Positions 1 to 7,445 of a stretch of DNA of 64,000 bases are shown piece after piece. The notes below the pieces were generated by a model. The model did no database searches. It was not told the DNA's origin and saw only the letters and a list, made by a program, of their open reading frames with translations. How positions within the stretch are numbered: the stretch's first letter is position 1; each line of letters starts with the position of its first letter. Origin of the DNA: JAHRVQ01 sp029941905 (lineage in GTDB: Bacteria > Pseudomonadota > Gammaproteobacteria > Pseudomonadales > Azotimanducaceae); contig JAPYTQ010000019.1 of assembly GCA_029941905.1 (NCBI GenBank), forward strand, positions 29,000-92,999. Reading direction: 5' to 3'. The position numbers and the translations under genes were made by a program.

Positions 1-669
1 AATTATATTGCGATGACAGGAAACTGCACCCTTTGGATGACCTGTAGAACCTGACGTGTAGAGGATGGTTGCGTCATCATGGGGATCAATGTCAGCCTCC
101 GGCATGGACGCATGCGCATACTTGTCAAAAAGCTCCTTGATATTAACAACATCGACCGGCAACGGTTTGTTGGGTCGCACGGCAATAATCTGCAGCTCAA
201 GGTTGCCACGCACCGGCTCTACCCGGTCCACGCGTTCCTGGTCTGCAAAGAGGACTTTGGCACCACTGTCTGACAAGCCATATTCCAGTTCTTCACTGGT
301 CCAGAGGGAGTTCATGGCGACCGCGATCCCGCCTATGGATGTGACTGCCATAAACGATGTTACCCACTCGGGGAAATTGCGCATGGAAACCGCCACCCGG
401 TCGCCTTTTCTGATGCCGTATTCGTTAACCAGAATTGAGGCAATTCGGCCTGCCTGCTGATGGGTTTCTGCGAAGCTGTAACGTTCATCATCATAGACGA
501 GGAAGGTTTCATCGCTGACGGCCTCCTCAAAGAGGGCTCTGAGTGTTTGCGGACCATTTTTAAACACCCGACATTGCTGGCCATACATTTCGACTGATTC
601 GAGTTCATATTCCTTGCCGGGGCCTGTAAGTTCCTTTATGGCTTGCAGGCGTGTCAATTGACGCGTCAT
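1..669 (-). CDS. AMP-dependent acyl-CoA synthetase, 3' part off the left edge
   Basis: Continuous minus-strand reading frame from ATG at 669-667 to the window edge (223 codons, no stop), so the C-terminal part is missing. It is an ANL-superfamily adenylating enzyme that would activate a carboxylic acid to its acyl-AMP and then the CoA thioester. The P-loop signature YTSGSTGHPKGA lies near residues 208-219, preceded by the usual N-terminal fold (RKGDRVAVSMRNFPEW, then the VAMNSLWTSEELEY region). The substrate cannot be told without the C-terminal half. The nearby crotonase and acyl-CoA dehydrogenase suggest fatty or aromatic acid catabolism. It is divergent from the gene at 786. Confidence 0.9.
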   Translation of the reverse strand, partial: MTRQLTRLQAIKELTGPGKEYELESVEMYGQQCRVFKNGPQTLRALFEEAVSDETFLVYDDERYSFAETHQQAGRIASILVNEYGIRKGDRVAVSMRNFPEWVTSFMAVTSIGGIAVAMNSLWTSEELEYGLSDSGAKVLFADQERVDRVEPVRGNLELQIIAVRPNKPLPVDVVNIKELFDKYAHASMPEADIDPHDDATILYTSGSTGHPKGAVSCHRNII

Positions 670-785
670 AAATTGTCTCTGGGTTGATGCGGTTAAAAGC
701 TATGCAATATATATACGGCTATCCTCAAGTGTCAATGGCATAATCCCAGCTCAGATCTAGTGTAGTACTCAGGCACCTGTGAATC

Positions 786-1850
786 ATGAGTAGATTGTTG
801 GTTGCGCTATTGTTACTTATTACCACCCTCTCGCTAAACGCGACAACCGATTCTGGAGCGGTCACCGCATTGAAAAATCAGCCTTCCCTCACCATCAACA
901 GATTGTTAGATGCCCCTATTATTGATTCGTCCCTGCACCAGACGCTGGGAGACAACATACAGGGACCGTCGCTTATCCGCGTACCGAAATGGATTGACAA
1001 TCCACTTGGCAACTACTACCTGTACTTTGCCGATCACAAGGGCAGTTACATCCGCCTCGCCTACGCAGACGAATTGACCGGGCCGTGGACAGTCTACGAA
1101 CCGGGAAGTCTGCAATTGTCACAGTCAAAATTCCTGACGCAACCACCCGCATCGACACCGGAGATGCTTGCCCAGGCCCGGCAAAGAATTAAAGACACAC
1201 CTTACCCCCACGATATCGTGCTGGACCTGACAACCCCTCATATCGCCTCTCCTGACGTCCATGTGGACAATGAGAACAAGAGACTGGTGATGTACTTCCA
1301 CGGCTTAAATTCGTTCGCGGTTCAGGTCAGCCGGGTTGCAGAATCAACTGACGGCATCAATTTCGTCGCCCATGATCAAATCGTTGGTCGACCCTACATG
1401 AGAACATTCAAACATGGAGGGTTTACCTATGCCATGTCAATGCCCGGCCAGTTCTATCGCTCCAGCAATGGCATTGATCAATTTGAGACCGGTCCGATGT
1501 TGTTCGAACGGAACATGAGACATGCGGCTTTACTGGTCAGGGATAAGAACCTGATGGTGTTCTGGACCCGTGTCGGTGATACGCCAGAGAGGATTCTGCT
1601 CTCTACCATCGACATTTCCGAACCGTGGGAAACCTGGTCCGAAAGTGAAGCTATAGAAGTCCTGCGCCCTGAAAAAGTCTGGGAGGGCGCTGACGCGCCC
1701 CTGATGCCCAGTATGCGGAGTGTGGCTTACGGAAACGTCAATCAGCTCAGAGACCCGGCCATCTTTGTGGAAGATAACAGAGTCTATTTGCTCTATGCGG
1801 TCGCTGGTGAAGCGGGTATCGCAATGGTGGAATTGATCCTCTCAGAGTGA
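786..1850 (+). CDS. Secreted beta-propeller protein resembling glycoside hydrolase family 43/32
   Basis: 354 residues. Residues 1-19 form a Sec signal peptide (MSRLLVALLLLITTLSLNA), so it acts in the periplasm or outside. The rest is rich in beta-blade motifs seen in five-bladed propeller glycosidases: GNYYLYFADHKGSYIRLAYA, then LTGPWTVYE, a Pro-Asp-Val-His stretch (IASPDVHVD), and RDPAIFVEDNRVYLLYAV near the C-terminus. The pattern of a blade followed by 'GPW' and 'RDP' is typical of GH43-like folds. I could not assign all three catalytic acids, so activity and substrate are open. It is a single gene, divergent from the acyl-CoA synthetase. Confidence 0.6.
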   Translation: MSRLLVALLLLITTLSLNATTDSGAVTALKNQPSLTINRLLDAPIIDSSLHQTLGDNIQGPSLIRVPKWIDNPLGNYYLYFADHKGSYIRLAYADELTGPWTVYEPGSLQLSQSKFLTQPPASTPEMLAQARQRIKDTPYPHDIVLDLTTPHIASPDVHVDNENKRLVMYFHGLNSFAVQVSRVAESTDGINFVAHDQIVGRPYMRTFKHGGFTYAMSMPGQFYRSSNGIDQFETGPMLFERNMRHAALLVRDKNLMVFWTRVGDTPERILLSTIDISEPWETWSESEAIEVLRPEKVWEGADAPLMPSMRSVAYGNVNQLRDPAIFVEDNRVYLLYAVAGEAGIAMVELILSE

Positions 1851-1933
1851 TGATCCCCATGGTCACTCCTCCTCAATAATCGCGACAGCCCGGGTCCAGC
1901 CCGCAGATGCTGCACGGATCTTCCCTGGTCATG

Positions 1934-2596
1934 TTACTCCTCGCTTAACTCTCCAATCGCTGCTTCCAGTCTCTTTGGATCAAAGCCCCAAGGACCTGGG
2001 TCGCCTTGATAGGCGACGTCGCCACCCTTGTTAATCAGGTACAACCTGTCAGGCAGAGCACCATAGTGACTGGCAATCTTGTCATCTATATCATCAACAA
2101 CCACTGGCATCCGGATCTTCAAACGAATGGCACAACTGGCAGCTGCTTCGAGTCTTTCTTCATTACTGGCCGGGTCATCGAACTCGATATCCAGATCACG
2201 ATTCATGGTCAATACCCATCCATCTTCCGGATGCGCCTCGCGAATATAGACCACCACAAACGCCACCTTGTCAGAAAACTTTTCCCAGAGAAGATGCAAG
2301 GGTTCCAACTGAACCCGGAAAGGAGGTCAGGTGTATGACCCGAATATCAATGCCACGGGTTTTTCCCTGGCAACCTCTGCCAGGTGAAAGACCTGCCCGG
2401 TATCCTTTTCCGTCCCGTCGGAATAGTCATAGATTTTGCTTTTGAAATCATAGGCGGGATCACCCCGGGACAAATTGGCTGTGGCAAGATCCTTGTGCTT
2501 TGGGTCTTCAAACAGGTCCATAGGGGTTTTTGGTGAATCCTTCGGTGTGATGGATTTCCAGTCAAACCCTTCGGGCAGTTTTTTCGATTCGCTCAT
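1934..2596 (-). CDS. Iodothyronine deiodinase-like selenoprotein (in-frame UGA read as Sec)
   Basis: A frame from ATG 2596 to a stop at 1934 is interrupted only by TGA at 2329-2327. Read through, it gives a 220-residue thioredoxin-fold protein with Sec at position 90 in the motif FGSYT-Sec-PPF, the hallmark of the deiodinase family (animal enzymes have FGSCT-Sec-PPF). Family features continue past the UGA: YIREAHPEDGW, MPVVVDDIDDKIASHYGALP, DRLYLINKGG and GDPGPWGF. The start has AGGAG seven nt upstream; the longer open frame to 2695 lacks one. Bacterial members are usually peroxiredoxin-like and their substrate is unknown; dehalogenation is only a possibility. A SECIS-like hairpin follows the UGA. 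Ordinary gene callers would split this into two ORFs or truncate it. Confidence 0.88.
2300..2329 (-). promoter_or_regulatory. Bacterial SECIS-like hairpin of the deiodinase-like gene
   Basis: Immediately 3' of the UGA (2329-2327) ten nucleotides lead into a perfect 6-bp stem, GGGUUC (2316-2311) with GAACCC (2305-2300). It closes a five-base loop AGUUG, whose GU lies 18-19 nt after the UGA. A short stem with GU in the apical loop at about 16-37 nt from UGA is the known requirement for SelB-dependent recoding in bacteria. Confidence 0.75.
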
Positions 2597-2680
2597 TTCA
2601 TCGCTCCTGCGCTTACTAATAATAGCGTCAGTATCAGTGTAGGGGGGTCGGAGGAAAAACTCATCATAAATATCCTGGAT

Positions 2681-2749
2681 GTTTTTAACCAACATGTTGG
2701 TCTTGGCTTATAAATGTCCTGTTTCAGGTGTTTTTAACTAACAGGTTGG
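2681..2749. promoter_or_regulatory. Repeated operator-like element between selenoprotein gene and hmgA
   Basis: Two copies of a 20-bp sequence, consensus GTTTTTAACYAACAKGTTGG, lie at 2681-2700 and 2730-2749 (18 of 20 identical, 49 bp apart). The first contains a perfect 14-bp palindrome, ACCAACATGTTGGT, at 2688-2701. Palindromes of this size are typical of TetR- or MarR-type dimers. Placement between divergent genes suggests one regulator acting on both. A weaker match, TAACAGTTTGGG, lies upstream of the crotonase near 4951. Confidence 0.5.
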
Positions 2750-2806
2750 GTACCCTTTGCCGGAGCGGGTTTTACACCCGCAATATTACTTACCAGGGTG
2801 CATGTT

Positions 2807-4123
2807 ATGGCTGAATCATCTGTATCAACTGACCCCGAACTGGCTTATCTATCCGGCTTCGGTAATGAGCACGAAACCGAGGCTCTGGCAGACGCACTGC
2901 CTATCGGGCAGTTCAACCCGCAACAATGTCCCTATGGCTTGTACGCAGAGCAGATTTCAACGGCAGCTTTTACTGCCCCACGTGTCAGCAATCGTCGTAC
3001 CTGGATGTACCGAACCCAGCCTTCTGTCTGCCAGGGGAAATTTAAGCAGATATCAAAGGGAAATCTCTGTACGGCTCCCATAACCGGGGTTGTTTGCCCT
3101 ATCAACCCACTCCGATGGGATCCTCTGTCATTAACCGAGAAACCACAGGATTTTGTCGACGGGCTCATTACCATGGTCGCGAACGGAGACCCGCGTCAGC
3201 AGCAGGGTCTGGCTGTCCATATGTATGTAGCCAACAAGGATATGCAGGACAGATTTTTTTATTCTGCAGATGGAGAGTTACTTATCGTACCCCAGTCAGG
3301 CAGCCTGGGCCTTGATACTGAGCTCGGCCGGTTGTGGTTGGGGCCTGGTGAAATAGCCGTCATTCCCCGCGGAATCAAATTCCGAGTCAGGCTTTTCGAT
3401 GGATCTTCACAAGGCTACGTCTGCGAAAATTACGGCGCGCCGTTTGAGCTACCGGAAAGAGGCCCGGTTGGCGCAAATGGATTCGCCAATGACCGGGATT
3501 TCCTGTATCCCGTCGCTCATTACGAAGATACGGCTGGCCAATACCAGCTGACAGCCAAATTCTGCGGGCAACTGTTCGAAGCCGAAATCGATCATTCACC
3601 ATTGAATGTGGTGGCCTGGACTGGCAATTCTGCGCCGTATAAATATGACCTCGCCAGGTTCAACGTGATCAACACTGTGAGTTTCGATCATATGGACCCA
3701 TCAATATTCACGGTGATGACATCCCCCTCCGATACACCGGGCACGGCCAATGTAGATTTCGTTATTTTTCCACCCCGGTGGATGGTCGCAGAACATACCT
3801 TTCGGCCTCCCTGGTATCACAGAAATATCATGAGTGAATTCATGGGTCTGATCAAAGGGCAATACGACGCGAAAAAATCCGGATTTAAACCGGGTGGCAT
3901 GAGCCTGCATAACTGCATGACACCCCACGGACCCGACTTTGCCACACATGATCAGGCATCAAAGGTTGAACTCACACCCGAGTACCAGTCTGAGTCACTG
4001 GCGTTTATGGTTGAGTCCAGGTATCCAATGGTGCCAAGTGAATTCGCGATGAATTCGCCTTTGTTGCAGCAGGACTACACGCAGTGTTGGGATGGGTTGG
4101 GGAGCCGGTTCAAGGGAGATTGA
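2807..4123 (+). CDS. hmgA: Homogentisate 1,2-dioxygenase
   Basis: 438 residues from ATG 2807, chosen because CCAGGG lies 8 nt upstream; an in-frame GTG at 2798 is too close to it. The enzyme opens the ring of homogentisate to maleylacetoacetate in tyrosine and phenylalanine breakdown, using Fe(II) and O2 in the cytoplasm. Family marks are clear from LSGFGNEHETEA at the N-terminus through GQFNPQQCPYGLYAEQIS to the C-terminal cupin that carries the iron ligands: FRPPWYHRNIMSEFMG (His and Glu) and NCMTPHGPD (His). Length matches the family. The maleylacetoacetate isomerase and fumarylacetoacetase genes are not next to it. The stop is one base away from the convergent crotonase stop. Confidence 0.96.
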   Translation: MAESSVSTDPELAYLSGFGNEHETEALADALPIGQFNPQQCPYGLYAEQISTAAFTAPRVSNRRTWMYRTQPSVCQGKFKQISKGNLCTAPITGVVCPINPLRWDPLSLTEKPQDFVDGLITMVANGDPRQQQGLAVHMYVANKDMQDRFFYSADGELLIVPQSGSLGLDTELGRLWLGPGEIAVIPRGIKFRVRLFDGSSQGYVCENYGAPFELPERGPVGANGFANDRDFLYPVAHYEDTAGQYQLTAKFCGQLFEAEIDHSPLNVVAWTGNSAPYKYDLARFNVINTVSFDHMDPSIFTVMTSPSDTPGTANVDFVIFPPRWMVAEHTFRPPWYHRNIMSEFMGLIKGQYDAKKSGFKPGGMSLHNCMTPHGPDFATHDQASKVELTPEYQSESLAFMVESRYPMVPSEFAMNSPLLQQDYTQCWDGLGSRFKGD

Positions 4124-4124
4124 A

Positions 4125-4910
4125 CTATTCTCCTCTAAACTCCGCTTTTCTCTTCTCTAAAAACGCACTGCGACCTTCCGCGTAGTCACTGGACTGGCGA
4201 ATGGCCAGCCGCATTTCCGACCCTTTTTCTTTCGCCACAACCTCATCTTCAAATACGGCACGCCAGAGGGTTTCCTTTTGGGCCCGTATTGCCAGGGGAC
4301 CAGCTTCCTCGCAGATTCTTTGCGCATAAGCCAGGGCTTGCGCCTTCACTTCTCCGTTAGGCGTCACGAATTCAACCAAACCGGCGCGCTCACACCAATT
4401 GGCATCTTTACCATCACCGGGAGTGAGGAAAGCGAAGGCTTTGGCATAGCCGAGCTTCTTTGCCAGCTTGATCGGGATATCCACGGCGTTGGTGCCTACC
4501 TTGGCCTCGGAGATCATAAAGCTCGCAGACTCATCAGCGAACACCATATCGCAGCCGAGAATCAGGTTAACGCCCTCTCCGACACAATGGCCATGTACAG
4601 CAGCAATAATTGGCTTGTTGGTAACCATTTCTGTGTCGATTAACAAGTCACCCAATGCCGCTGTGATTCCCTGGGCAGCCAGTTCATTCAGTGCATTCAT
4701 ATCGGCACCCGCGCTAAAAGCCCGGTCACCATTTGCCTGAATAATCGCCACCCACAGCCCGGGATCATCCCGAAAAGTTTCCAGGGCCTGGTTGACGCCC
4801 TCGTACAATGCACTATCAAACGCATTGAGACGTTCAGGTCGGTTTAGGGTAATAATCGCCACCCGACCGTTTTGCTCAAACAGCACTCGTTCATGAAATT
4901 CTGTAACCAA
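4125..4910 (-). CDS. Enoyl-CoA hydratase/isomerase (crotonase) family protein
   Basis: 261 residues, the usual length for a cytoplasmic crotonase, which hydrates or isomerises enoyl-CoA thioesters. Visible marks are LNRPERLNAFD at the N-terminus, the oxyanion-hole segment AFSAGADMNAL, and the second conserved block VHGHCVGEGVNLILGCDMVF followed by SEAKVGTNAVDIP. The second block has Glu where many hydratases have Gly-Gly, so the precise reaction is uncertain. It ends one base from hmgA, on the opposite strand, so the two are convergent. An operator-like TAACAGTTTGGG lies upstream near 4951. Confidence 0.85.
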   Translation of the reverse strand: MVTEFHERVLFEQNGRVAIITLNRPERLNAFDSALYEGVNQALETFRDDPGLWVAIIQANGDRAFSAGADMNALNELAAQGITAALGDLLIDTEMVTNKPIIAAVHGHCVGEGVNLILGCDMVFADESASFMISEAKVGTNAVDIPIKLAKKLGYAKAFAFLTPGDGKDANWCERAGLVEFVTPNGEVKAQALAYAQRICEEAGPLAIRAQKETLWRAVFEDEVVAKEKGSEMRLAIRQSSDYAEGRSAFLEKRKAEFRGE

Positions 4911-5055
4911 ACTGTCCTCCGAAGATTCGCCCTGGCAGGTTCCTTATTTCTAACAGTTTGGGCGACCTGGCGCTACCAGTTTCCAATTCGAACCTGAAAC
5001 TGACACCGGTGTGAAAAAAGTGGTACTGCAAGCCCGTAAGACGATGACCCGGTTG

Positions 5056-5574
5056 TTAAGGGGATGCCTCGGTAATGTCGATCGTCCTTCTGGTTATCAC
5101 TGCCGTATAGGAAATCAGCGATACATACGCAGGACGAATAATTTGCACCTCTTCAATGCCAGCGTCATACACTACGGTAATGGCACCAGTTTCATCCGCA
5201 TCAGCGGTTGCAGAACTATCGACATAAATCTGCCCTCCACCAGGGGCACGGTTCTTTGCATCTGCATCAAATACATCAATCCAGGCCAATTCGTCAGCAG
5301 GTAATTGTGTACTGAAACCCAGAGAGATTCTGGCTTTATCCTTGGCAAACTCTTGCTGAACAGTTCTGACTGCTCGCTGATAGGCTTCGTTCACCTTGCC
5401 CATATTCGTGGTATCGATATAACCGTGATACGCAGGTAAACCAACCGTCGCCAAGACACCAATAATTGCCACGGAAATCATCAATTCGATTATAGAGAAA
5501 CCAGTCGATCTTCTCGATACCAACCCTGGTGGTACGGTTGTCTTAGCCATAGTTCTCATAGCCATAATTCTCAT
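5056..5574 (-). CDS. Type IV pilin-like prepilin
   Basis: 172 residues from the first of four in-frame ATGs (MRIMAMRTMAK). The prepilin signature RRSTG-FSIIELMISVAIIG is plain: cleavage after Gly, N-methylated Phe as residue 1 of the mature protein, Glu at +5, then a hydrophobic helix. The mature protein (about 147 residues) has a pilin-like globular part with no disulfide Cys pair near its end, so it may be a minor pilin, a pseudopilin or a PilE-type protein. No assembly genes are nearby. It directly follows three HAMP-like membrane protein genes on the same strand. Its start region is a 15-bp tandem duplication, so the true start is ambiguous. Confidence 0.8.
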   Translation of the reverse strand: MRIMAMRTMAKTTVPPGLVSRRSTGFSIIELMISVAIIGVLATVGLPAYHGYIDTTNMGKVNEAYQRAVRTVQQEFAKDKARISLGFSTQLPADELAWIDVFDADAKNRAPGGGQIYVDSSATADADETGAITVVYDAGIEEVQIIRPAYVSLISYTAVITRRTIDITEASP

Positions 5575-5577
5575 AGC
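5548..5577. repeat. 15-bp tandem duplication over the pilin start
   Basis: Two head-to-tail copies of CATARTTCTCATAGC (5548-5562 and 5563-5577, one mismatch). They begin at the stop codon of the upstream HAMP-like gene and carry four in-frame ATG codons of the pilin gene. Confidence 0.85.
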
Positions 5578-6035
5578 TAAGCCACAGTTTCCCTTTCTCG
5601 CGCCTTTAATGCGAGCTTTAGATCTTCTACTGCGTTCATAATTTCTCTTAATTCATCAGTCGGACGAAGGCGCCGTTCATAGTCGTAATTTCCTTCGGCC
5701 AGAGCCGAAAGATAAGCTTTGATCGCAACCTGCGGACCTGCGATTCTATGGCTCATCATGAGTGCAAAAACGAACGACAGGACGACAAATGACAGGAACC
5801 CCAACATTGCGACCTCTACGCATTGACGCATCATCTCGTTGATTTGTGATTGATCCTGTAATTCCATCAGTGGGTTATCATTCATGAGGGTCTGTACGTC
5901 AGCATTGGTTTTCAGGATAAAAACGGCAACAGCTAAGAGAATCAAACCGCCAACCAAAATATAATACACACTCCATCGCAACTGAAACCTGGGCTGGACG
6001 AACATGTTTCTGATACTACGTTTATTGTCTCTCAC
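5577..6035 (-). CDS. Small HAMP-like two-TM membrane protein, copy 1
   Basis: 152 residues from a GTG start with AGGTGATTT just upstream. Residues 24-42 form TM1 (YYILVGGLILLAVAVF), a short periplasmic loop follows, then TM2 (VAMLGFLSFVVLSFVFALMM). After TM2 comes SHRIAGPQVAIKAYLSALAE and a DEL..IM..LK segment, as in a HAMP linker. There is no kinase, cyclase or chemoreceptor output domain, so it probably acts in trans or as a structural partner. It is the third gene of a tandem triplet and its stop abuts the pilin gene, which suggests co-transcription. Function is unknown. Confidence 0.75.
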   Translation of the reverse strand: MRDNKRSIRNMFVQPRFQLRWSVYYILVGGLILLAVAVFILKTNADVQTLMNDNPLMELQDQSQINEMMRQCVEVAMLGFLSFVVLSFVFALMMSHRIAGPQVAIKAYLSALAEGNYDYERRLRPTDELREIMNAVEDLKLALKARERETVA

Positions 6036-6088
6036 TTAAATCACCTGTGATACAAAGAGCGCACCTGGCAACCGCCGAGGTATTGCAC

Positions 6089-6568
6089 TTACGTTTTTGA
6101 TTCCGGATAAGGTCTGGCCCGTCCCCGGTCCCGATCTTCGAGTATAGGTTTGAGCTCTTTTAAGGCAGTCATGATTTCACTCAACTCATCCTTCAACCGA
6201 AGATTCCTTTCATAGTCATAATCCCCTTCTTTCAGTGCTTCGATATACGCTTTGATAGCGACCTGCGGTCCGGCAATCCTGTGGCTGACCACCAACGCAA
6301 AAAAGAACGAGAAGATGATGAATACAACAAATCCGAACAGCACCACCTGTACACTCTGCACGGTCAATTCATTAATATGCATCTGAGTCTGGAAATTCAT
6401 TGGCAGATTGTTATTCATGAGGTCCAACACCCGGCCGTTCGCATGCAGGGTAAAAAAGGCGATGATGTTGAGGATCAGTCCGCCGATCATCACGAAATAC
6501 ATGCTCAAATTGAGCTTGAACTTCGGCTGGGTGAGTATATTTTTTAACGCACGTTGATTCTGTTTCAT
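6089..6568 (-). CDS. Small HAMP-like two-TM membrane protein, copy 2
   Basis: About 159 residues from ATG 6568; an in-frame GTG lies two codons upstream. It is a clear paralogue of the genes on both sides: an N-terminal cytoplasmic patch with QRALKNILTQPKF, TM1 (MYFVMIGGLILNIIAFF), a loop containing the LMNNN stretch, TM2 ending FSFFFALVV, and the shared junction SHRIAGPQVAIKAYIEALKE. The C-terminus is shorter in charge-rich coil than a normal signalling HAMP. Unlike copies 1 and 3 it has no AGGTGATTT ribosome-binding sequence. Confidence 0.75.
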   Translation of the reverse strand: MKQNQRALKNILTQPKFKLNLSMYFVMIGGLILNIIAFFTLHANGRVLDLMNNNLPMNFQTQMHINELTVQSVQVVLFGFVVFIIFSFFFALVVSHRIAGPQVAIKAYIEALKEGDYDYERNLRLKDELSEIMTALKELKPILEDRDRGRARPYPESKT

Positions 6569-6734
6569 TCGCACACTGGCCTGTTACGGAACTCCGAGCG
6601 TAAACTTAACCACTCCATTGCTGGTACGTAAGCGCTATATGCTCTGGGGTAGGATTTCAGGACTGAACGGTAGATTTATCGGGGAGTGCTCTCATCGCAC
6701 AAACATCACCTACCCTGGCATGTATCTCGTTCCT

Positions 6735-7229
6735 TCAAGTAGTCTCAACAACCGCCTCTCGTTCATTCACACCCGACTCAACAGCGATATCGCGTTCCTT
6801 CAGAACAGCTTTAAGTAACTTCAAAGCTTGTAAAATTCCATCTAATTCATCCGCCGGACGAAGCTCTCGCTCATGGTCATAATTACCTTCTATCAGGGCT
6901 TCAATAGACTGCTGGATCACCATCTGCGGCCCGGCAATCCGGTGACTGACCACCAGGGCAAAAACAAACGAGAATATGACAAATACTCCAAAACCGAGTA
7001 TGGCCATTTGGATACATTCCAGCATCAATTGGTTCACCTGGCCCTGGATCTGCAGATTCAGGTTCGAGTCGCTATTCATAAGCCCCTGCACGCTGCCAAT
7101 TTTTTGTGAAACGAATAGGCCGACGATACCCAGTAACAGCCCACCAACCACCATGTACCAAATGCTCAACCTGAGCTGGAAGCCTGGCATTACAAACATG
7201 TTCCTAATGCTACGCTGATTGTTTCTCAT
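6735..7229 (-). CDS. Small HAMP-like two-TM membrane protein, copy 3
   Basis: 164 residues from ATG 7229, preceded by AGGTGATTTGG. It has the family layout: RSIRNMFVMPGFQ, TM1 (IWYMVVGGLLLGIVGLF), periplasmic loop, TM2 (MAILGFGVFVIFSFVFALVV), then SHRIAGPQMVIQQSIEALIE and a DELDGILQALK helix. It is the first gene of the triplet by direction of transcription and lies 160 bp from copy 2. Copies 1 and 3 share both N-terminal wording and leader sequence, so they may be the more recent duplicates. Confidence 0.75.
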   Translation of the reverse strand: MRNNQRSIRNMFVMPGFQLRLSIWYMVVGGLLLGIVGLFVSQKIGSVQGLMNSDSNLNLQIQGQVNQLMLECIQMAILGFGVFVIFSFVFALVVSHRIAGPQMVIQQSIEALIEGNYDHERELRPADELDGILQALKLLKAVLKERDIAVESGVNEREAVVETT

Positions 7230-7380
7230 CCAAATCACCTAATTTCGACTATGGCGTAATGGTAAGATCAACGGACCAGACCCACATTGGAAATCGGACG
7301 GACAGTGACATTATTTCAACCAGAGGGGTTCAGGCAGGGGGTTTTTACCTGAATTCGCACAAGTTATTCACCTTGGGAAA

Positions 7381-7408
7381 GCCGAAGAACCAGCGCAGGT
7401 TCTTCGGC
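7381..7408 (-). terminator. Perfect hairpin downstream of acyl-CoA dehydrogenase
   Basis: An 11-bp perfect inverted repeat, GCCGAAGAACC, with a six-base loop. On the minus strand it is followed by TTTCCC. It lies 38 bp past the acyl-CoA dehydrogenase stop and fits a Rho-independent terminator with a short T tract. Confidence 0.7.
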
Positions 7409-7445
7409 ATTTCAGTGAATCCAGACCTACCCTGACCCTTAAAAG

